Shown piece after piece: positions 34,424 through 36,200 of a stretch of 36,200 nt of DNA; the stretch's first letter is position 1; every line of letters begins with the position of its first letter. Source of the DNA: Bryobacterales bacterium (GTDB lineage: Bacteria > Acidobacteriota > Terriglobia > Bryobacterales > Bryobacteraceae); contig PMKM01000027.1 in the NCBI GenBank assembly GCA_003157745.1, positions 1 to 36,200 of the forward strand. Reading direction: 5' to 3'. A program made the position numbers and the translations under genes. The notes below the pieces were generated by a model that was not told where the DNA came from, made no database searches, and was given only the letters and a program-made list of their open reading frames with translations.

Positions 34424-36200
34424 ATGGATAGACTAATTGGATCGGCACTGCAATTTGTCACGATAGCGGCTATTGCTTTAGTGCCCTTGCGCGGACAGAG
34501 CGCAGTGCCGTCCCCGGCGGATACAACGGAGATCGCGAGAGACCTCGACGGGCGAGGACCCGTAATCCACTTCGACGTGAACCTGGTTCAGGTCGACGTT
34601 GTGGTTACCGACCGGAGTGGCCATCACGTCGCCGGGCTGGCTCCTTCCGAGTTTGAAGTATTTCAGAACGGAAGGCGCAAAGCGATTACTCATTTTGAGT
34701 ACGTTCCTATGGCCCGGCTCGCCAAGCCCGACACGCCAGACACGCGGCCATATGCACCTCACGCTCAACCGAGCCGGGAGGAGGTTCGGCGCAGCTTTCT
34801 AATCTATATAGATGACGTTCGGATCTCTTTCCTCGATTTCACCCGCGTGCGCGAAGCGCTGCTACGCTTTGTGGATACTCAGGTGAACGAGGGTGACATC
34901 TGCGCCTTGTATCGGACCTCTGGTGGCCCGGCCCAGGCCAGCGAATTCACCTCGGACCCCCGGCGGCTGCGGAATTCCGTCGAACGGATGCACTGGCAGC
35001 ACTCGCCGCCAATCTCCCTGGATCCTGCTTTTCTGGTCAGAGGGCTGACCCTCGCGATTCACGCCATGGCCCCGCTGCCAGGGCGCAAAACTATCGTTCT
35101 TGTTAACAGCGGTTTCTACCAGGAATTGCCGTTCGTTAAGCCAAGCCGGACAGATCCATTCGATTTCCCCGATCCGAGAGCCCCATTTGGTTTTCGATCC
35201 GAGGATATCTGGAAGATTACGGACAGAGCCAATCGCGCGGGCGTGGTCATCAACACCATCGATGCACGGGGGCTCTCGGTCAGCGAAGCGATGGGCGACT
35301 ATTGGCGGGACGCGTCCGAACCGAGAATCTACAATCCAACAAGCAACAATCCGACAAGCTGGCCCAAGCTTTGGTTTCGGGACATGCAAGCGCTCGATCT
35401 TGGCAAGTCTCTGGCAGGCGAAACCGGGGGCCTGTTCCTCCACAACCGGAACGATCTGGAACGTGCGTTGACGACGATTGCGGACGATTCCGAGGGCTAC
35501 TATCTTGTGGGATGGAATCCCGGGAATGAGGTCTTCGCGAGAGCTTTCGGGATGCCCAAGTACTTTCCGATTAGCATCAGAGTCCTCGGCCACGGATATC
35601 GCGTGAGGACGCGGACGGGATTCTTTGGAACGCCTTATGATTTGCGGCCGAACGCGCCGGTGACGGTGGCCGGGCAGATGAACGAAGCGCTCTTTTCTCC
35701 ATTTGCGCGAAAAGAGATCGACGTTCAGGTCAGTTCGTCGTTTCAGCACAACGGCGTGCTGGGTTCCTATATTGAGTCTCTGGTGCGCGTTGGAAAAATC
35801 GGACTTACATTCGACGAGGCGGAAAAGGGATGCCGGACCGCGCGGCTGGAACTGCTTACTGTGGCGCGTCCCTTGGAACGCGGTCCTCATGAGCCTGAGA
35901 TCGTTGAAAGCCACATGGGTACGGCGGAAGCATGTGACAGCACAGAGGCGCTGGTGAGCGGGAGCGGCTTCGTCTTTGTATTGCGAAGCAAGGCCTCTAA
36001 ACCTGGCCCTTACGAGGTTCGCGTCGCGGTCCGAAACGTGGCCCACGGTCAGGAGGCTCCGTCGTTTCTGGCGCGGGCCGACAAGCTGGTACCCCGCTAT
36101 GACATCAAGTCATTATCGCTTGGTGCGGCGAACGTATTTGTGGAAGTGCCCAACCTTCAGAGGGACCAGTTGGCCCTTTATAGTGGTCCCAGGATTTCAG
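34424..36200 (+). CDS. VWFA-like domain protein (Acidobacteria type), 3' partial
   Basis: The open frame runs from ATG 34424 to the window end (at least 592 residues) with no stop. It has a signal peptide (about 1-25), an N-terminal beta segment (VIHFDVNLVQVDVVVTDRSG and FEVFQNGRRKAITHF), and a VWFA-like fold with FLIYIDDVRISFLDFTRVRE and GRKTIVLVNSGFYQE. The MIDAS is non-canonical (IDDVRIS rather than DxSxS), as is usual in this group. A C-terminal beta region starts near residue 365. Such proteins are very abundant in Acidobacteria but their role is unknown; adhesion or surface interaction is inferred. Confidence 0.88.
   Translation, partial: MDRLIGSALQFVTIAAIALVPLRGQSAVPSPADTTEIARDLDGRGPVIHFDVNLVQVDVVVTDRSGHHVAGLAPSEFEVFQNGRRKAITHFEYVPMARLAKPDTPDTRPYAPHAQPSREEVRRSFLIYIDDVRISFLDFTRVREALLRFVDTQVNEGDICALYRTSGGPAQASEFTSDPRRLRNSVERMHWQHSPPISLDPAFLVRGLTLAIHAMAPLPGRKTIVLVNSGFYQELPFVKPSRTDPFDFPDPRAPFGFRSEDIWKITDRANRAGVVINTIDARGLSVSEAMGDYWRDASEPRIYNPTSNNPTSWPKLWFRDMQALDLGKSLAGETGGLFLHNRNDLERALTTIADDSEGYYLVGWNPGNEVFARAFGMPKYFPISIRVLGHGYRVRTRTGFFGTPYDLRPNAPVTVAGQMNEALFSPFARKEIDVQVSSSFQHNGVLGSYIESLVRVGKIGLTFDEAEKGCRTARLELLTVARPLERGPHEPEIVESHMGTAEACDSTEALVSGSGFVFVLRSKASKPGPYEVRVAVRNVAHGQEAPSFLARADKLVPRYDIKSLSLGAANVFVEVPNLQRDQLALYSGPRIS

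Noticed and set aside
34862-36046. 394-codon - strand frame at the window end
   Set aside because: It is opposite the VWFA-like gene, whose signal peptide and conserved motifs define the real coding strand.

Overview
The window looks like a piece of a high-GC acidobacterial chromosome, most likely from the Solibacter/Bryobacter group. This is inferred from gene content: a VWFA-like protein of the type abundant in Acidobacteria, a CHASE2 hybrid histidine kinase, zinc-ribbon/RDD and DUF4870 membrane proteins, a PEP-CTERM protein, and intergenic palindromic (REP- or MITE-like) elements in most larger gaps. No rRNA, tRNA, CRISPR array or prophage was seen.

Layout. 1-1926: three small membrane-protein genes on + (RDD, DUF2752, DUF4870; two with N-terminal zinc ribbons). 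2009-5910 on -: an ABC ATPase/permease pair, serS and a 46-residue Cys-containing protein. 6310-9495 on -: a CHASE2-PAS-kinase-receiver protein preceded by an OmpA-like remnant. 9500-12840 is accessory DNA: a MITE-like element, a WD40-like protein, an IS630 element with a -1 frameshift, and a REP-like palindrome. 12840-16257: a helical-repeat secreted protein, galE, a YdeI-family protein, a truncated YfhO-like remnant and a GNAT acetyltransferase. 16369-20948 on -: three tandem DNRLRE/collagen-like surface proteins behind a PEP-CTERM protein. 21137-21700: a truncated metalloprotease-like remnant cut by a palindromic element. 21700-27143 on +: a tight five-gene cassette (MBOAT acyltransferase, two SGNH hydrolases, acyl carrier protein, KAS III-like protein). 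27159-32230 on -: recN, a POTRA/HEAT-like secreted protein and hypF. 32460-36200 on +: a frameshifted DsbA-like protein, two small secreted proteins (one with four CX3C motifs) and a VWFA-like protein that runs off the end.

The most interesting system is the 21700-27143 cassette. It resembles the logic of Dlt or alginate O-acylation (carrier protein, MBOAT membrane acyltransferase, extracytoplasmic SGNH proteins). In place of an adenylating ligase it carries a KAS III-fold protein whose catalytic Cys is replaced by Ser (Ser111) while His236 and Asn266 are kept. The inference is a cell-surface acylation pathway in which this protein loads or transfers the acyl group. The collagen-like surface-protein array and the CX3C protein next to a DsbA-like gene are the next most interesting items.
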